Assembly (NCBI GenBank): GCA_001603765.1
Contig: LUZV01000151.1
Span: forward strand, 1-6,793
DNA length: 6,793 bases
Direction of reading: 5' to 3'
Source: Anaerolineales bacterium Chloro_02
Lineage (GTDB): Bacteria > Chloroflexota > Anaerolineae > Anaerolineales > Anaerolineaceae
In this document: in pieces, positions 5,003 through 6,793 of the stretch
How the letters are laid out: every line of letters starts with the position of its first letter
Numbering within the stretch: position 1 is the stretch's first letter
Translations under genes and position numbers: made by a program
The notes under the pieces: generated by a model
Told to the model about the DNA's origin: nothing
The model's database searches: none
Seen by the model: only the letters and a program-made list of their open reading frames with translations

Positions 5003-5893
5003 TCAGGGGCGCCAGCGCGTGAAAATGGCATGAGAGAGCACATGCCCCGCGCTTTCTTCCACTGTTACCAGCTCACCTGAGGTGAACTCGCCTTTCTTGC
5101 CGACAATTTGCTCCATGGCTTGCCTTGTAATCACTGCTGAGGCAGTGATGGCGTAAGCAGTCATGATCACAAACCCAGCGTCTTTCGCAACCAGGGAACG
5201 GCTGGCTTCGATCAACTCTGGCATCCGCTTGAAAAAGTCCCAGACTTCGCCGCTTGATCCGCGCCCAAACTTGGGCGGATCCATAATGATCCCCTGGTAG
5301 GTGTTCCCGCGCCGCGCCTCACGCTTGATGAATTTAAGAGCGTCCTCCGCGATCCAGCGCACGGGCTTGTCGGACAGCCCCGAGAGCTTCATGTTCAAAC
5401 TTGCCCAGCTAAGGGCATGTTTGGACGAATCCACATGCGTGACCTCAGCGCCAGCTGCTGCCGCCGCCACGGTTGCCAAACCGGTGTAGCCGAAAAGATT
5501 GAGAACCTTGAAAGGTTTTCGGCTTTCAAGGATGCGTTCACTCATCCAATCCCAATGCGCGGCTTGCTCGGGGAAAACGCCCACATGACGAGAACTCGAA
5601 AGCTGAGCCTGGAAGCGCAGCTTACCATACGAAAGCTGCCAGCTCTTTTCCATCGGGTTCAGGAGAGTCCATTTTCCGCCATATTCCTGCTGCTCTTCAA
5701 CGAGAACCGCGTTAGCCTTTTTCCACTCGCTGGAAGGCAGGGTTTTGGGCCAGATAGCCTGCGGACGGGGTCGGATCAGTACGTAGGGTCCGAACCGTTC
5801 CAGAGTCTTTCCTTCACCGCTGTCAAGCAGTTGATAATCCTTCCAGTTAGGAGATGTTTCGAGGATTAGAGGAGATAATAAGTCTTTTTTCAT
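5003..5893 (-). CDS. Class I SAM-dependent methyltransferase, RlmI/COG1092-like, without PUA domain
   Basis: A 296-residue cytoplasmic methyltransferase. The N-terminal part (1 to about 105) has a beta-rich character with VLVEEQQEYGGKW; HVGVFPEQAAHWDWM (103-117) corresponds to the FLDQR-type segment of RlmI-like enzymes. Motif I is VLNLFGYTG (130-138), the ribose-binding acid is D155 in VDSS, the adenine-side acids are E183-D184, and motif IV is DPPKFG (205-210). The closest characterised relatives methylate 23S rRNA (RlmI, m5C; RlmK, m7G). RlmI is about 100 residues longer because of an N-terminal PUA RNA-binding domain, absent here. The motif VI region reads IMTAYAITAS, and the whole protein has no cysteine, so m5C chemistry, which needs a nucleophilic Cys, is ruled out by the sequence. 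Target unknown. It is the second gene after the UbiA-like ORF (14-nt gap), with only TTGGA 5 nt before the ATG as a ribosome site. Confidence 0.88.
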   Translation of the reverse strand: MKKDLLSPLILETSPNWKDYQLLDSGEGKTLERFGPYVLIRPRPQAIWPKTLPSSEWKKANAVLVEEQQEYGGKWTLLNPMEKSWQLSYGKLRFQAQLSSSRHVGVFPEQAAHWDWMSERILESRKPFKVLNLFGYTGLATVAAAAAGAEVTHVDSSKHALSWASLNMKLSGLSDKPVRWIAEDALKFIKREARRGNTYQGIIMDPPKFGRGSSGEVWDFFKRMPELIEASRSLVAKDAGFVIMTAYAITASAVITRQAMEQIVGKKGEFTSGELVTVEESAGHVLSHAIFTRWRP

Positions 5894-5907
5894 GTTAGTC
5901 CAACGCT

Positions 5908-6726
5908 TTAGAGGAATGTATGCACCAGAAAACTGATGATCAGGGAAACGGTAGTAGAAATTGCCAGGGAATCGAACGCGATTTGCGGCAGGCGATGCTG
6001 ACGGGGATTATAGTGGCGCTTAAGCAGAGTTAAAACTGCCGCGAGGAGCATAATTGACAAAAGCACCCAGGCGGGAATCGCTTTTAGATCGAAAAAGAGC
6101 ATGTAAGCCGCGCCTGAGGCAAACACAAGCAAAATCACCAGCATCGTTTTACTGAGGAGGTGAGCCGCGCCTTCGGCGGTGAGAGACGCGAATAGAATCC
6201 CGACTGCCAACAGAAAGATCGCCAGGAGGATGGCGATGAAGTTAAGTTTGCCGGCACTGGCAAGAAAACCCGCCAGCCCAAATAGCACTGATAACACAGG
6301 TTGATATTTGTCCAGACGCATGAGCGCCGAATTCCCAAGCCTCAGATTATGGTGGGAGAGAGAAACTGCCACTAAAATGCCCAAAACGCACACAGCCGCG
6401 TTGAGAAACCCAAGCAGTACGGCAAAAATCAGCGCGAGCAGCGCTGAGAGAAATGCAAGCATCCGGGCAGAACGCATCGTTACATCGCCGGAAGCGATGG
6501 GGTTTTGTGGGGCTCGATCGGGATTTGCCGCCGCGTATGGAGCGGTTTCAATCTGCTTGTAAAGCACAGCGAATGAATAGAGCAAAAAATTGCTCAGAAG
6601 CGCAAGCCCCAGGCGCCAGGTAAAACTTTCACTGCCGAACGCGCCGCCCAGGAGCGTGACCGCCATGAGCGCCGGCAAGAATTGAAAACGCTCCGCAAGA
6701 TTGTAGATTGATCTGAGGATCTTCAT
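5908..6726 (-). CDS. UbiA-superfamily-like membrane protein lacking the Asp-rich motifs
   Basis: A 272-residue integral membrane protein with about eight to nine hydrophobic segments (near 16-31, 35-56, 87-107, 110-125, 141-157, 160-181, 192-211, 217-235, 250-271), the usual size and topology of UbiA prenyltransferases. The stretch NPDRAPQNPIASGDVTMRSA (68-87) matches the UbiA loop in which the first Asp-rich motif is followed by R-P-I-x-S-G and a helix start; LRLGNSALMRLDKYQP (128-143) resembles the conserved loop after helix 4. The catalytic metal/diphosphate motifs are not there: NDxxDxxxD is replaced by YKQIETAPY (56-64), and the second Asp motif by SLTAEGAAHLLSK (181-193). Family membership is my reading of these patterns; loss of prenyltransferase activity is inference. 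It heads a two-gene unit with the methyltransferase. The start is supported by an extended -10 whose transcript would begin just before this ATG. The frame stays open a short way upstream but has no further ATG. Confidence 0.65.
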   Translation of the reverse strand: MKILRSIYNLAERFQFLPALMAVTLLGGAFGSESFTWRLGLALLSNFLLYSFAVLYKQIETAPYAAANPDRAPQNPIASGDVTMRSARMLAFLSALLALIFAVLLGFLNAAVCVLGILVAVSLSHHNLRLGNSALMRLDKYQPVLSVLFGLAGFLASAGKLNFIAILLAIFLLAVGILFASLTAEGAAHLLSKTMLVILLVFASGAAYMLFFDLKAIPAWVLLSIMLLAAVLTLLKRHYNPRQHRLPQIAFDSLAISTTVSLIISFLVHTFL

Positions 6727-6736
6727 AGTTTGATAA

Positions 6737-6745
6737 AGTATACCA
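6737..6745 (-). promoter_or_regulatory. Extended -10 promoter, predicted leaderless mRNA for the UbiA-like gene
   Basis: The minus strand reads TGGTATACT (6745..6737), a good extended -10. The best -35 at 17 bp spacing is only AAGACT. Just 10 nt separate the -10 from the ATG at 6726, so the transcript should start about 3-5 nt before or at the start codon, and no Shine-Dalgarno is possible. The rest of the 67-bp edge region (6727-6793) shows A/T-rich sequence and nothing else I can name. Confidence 0.55.
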
Positions 6746-6793
6746 AATACACAATAGTGAGTCTTTCCACTTTTTTGCCACGAATTTTCACCA

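Noticed and set aside
5003..5020. GC-rich palindromic core (GGCGCC) at the convergent stop codons as a bidirectional terminator
   Set aside because: The arms are too short and there is no flanking A/T tract on either side.
5417..5869. 150-codon plus-strand frame opposite the methyltransferase gene
   Set aside because: It is a shadow of a gene with clear SAM-binding and DPPKFG motifs on the other strand.

Overview
The window looks like ordinary bacterial chromosome with mid-range GC. Its best phylogenetic hint is the gene content: a prfA-prmC-tsaC run, a release factor reading GGQNVQKN after the catalytic GGQ, and a PrmC with NLPY instead of NPPY. My recollection is that this combination fits Chloroflexota, probably an Anaerolineae-like lineage. 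That is inference from protein flavour, not a database result. I see no insertion sequence, prophage, CRISPR array, tRNA, rRNA or toxin-antitoxin module.

Layout. (1) Bases 1-2602, minus strand: a compact translation operon, transcribed prfA (release factor RF1) -> prmC (the methyltransferase that modifies RF1's GGQ glutamine) -> tsaC (tRNA t6A precursor synthase) -> an unidentified ORF cut by the window edge. All three junctions overlap (8, 4 and 4 nt), so translation is probably coupled along the whole message. (2) Bases 2603-2747: a divergent intergenic region with one recognisable promoter on each strand and a shared 10-bp direct repeat. (3) Bases 2748-3500, plus strand: a histidine phosphatase with a nearly leaderless promoter. 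(4) Bases 3501-3674: a gap that is not clearly empty. It holds a hairpin over the preceding stop codon, a possible 50-residue ORF with a good Shine-Dalgarno whose TAA abuts the next ATG, a second hairpin, and an extended -10. The second hairpin and the -10 lie inside the possible ORF. (5) Bases 3675-5000, plus strand: a CNNM/CorC-type membrane protein (DUF21 + CBS pair + CorC_HlyC). (6) Bases 5003-6726, minus strand, meeting the previous gene tail to tail with 2 bp between stops: a UbiA-fold membrane protein that seems to have lost its Asp-rich motifs, then a PUA-less RlmI/COG1092-type methyltransferase with no cysteine. An extended -10 drives this pair with an almost absent leader.

The genes with clear roles serve translation: termination, release-factor maturation, tRNA modification and perhaps rRNA methylation. 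I did not find an obvious new system. The items most worth a second look are the coupled small-ORF candidate at 3522-3674, the degenerate UbiA-like protein, the cysteine-free methyltransferase, and the matched sequence variants in RF1 and PrmC.
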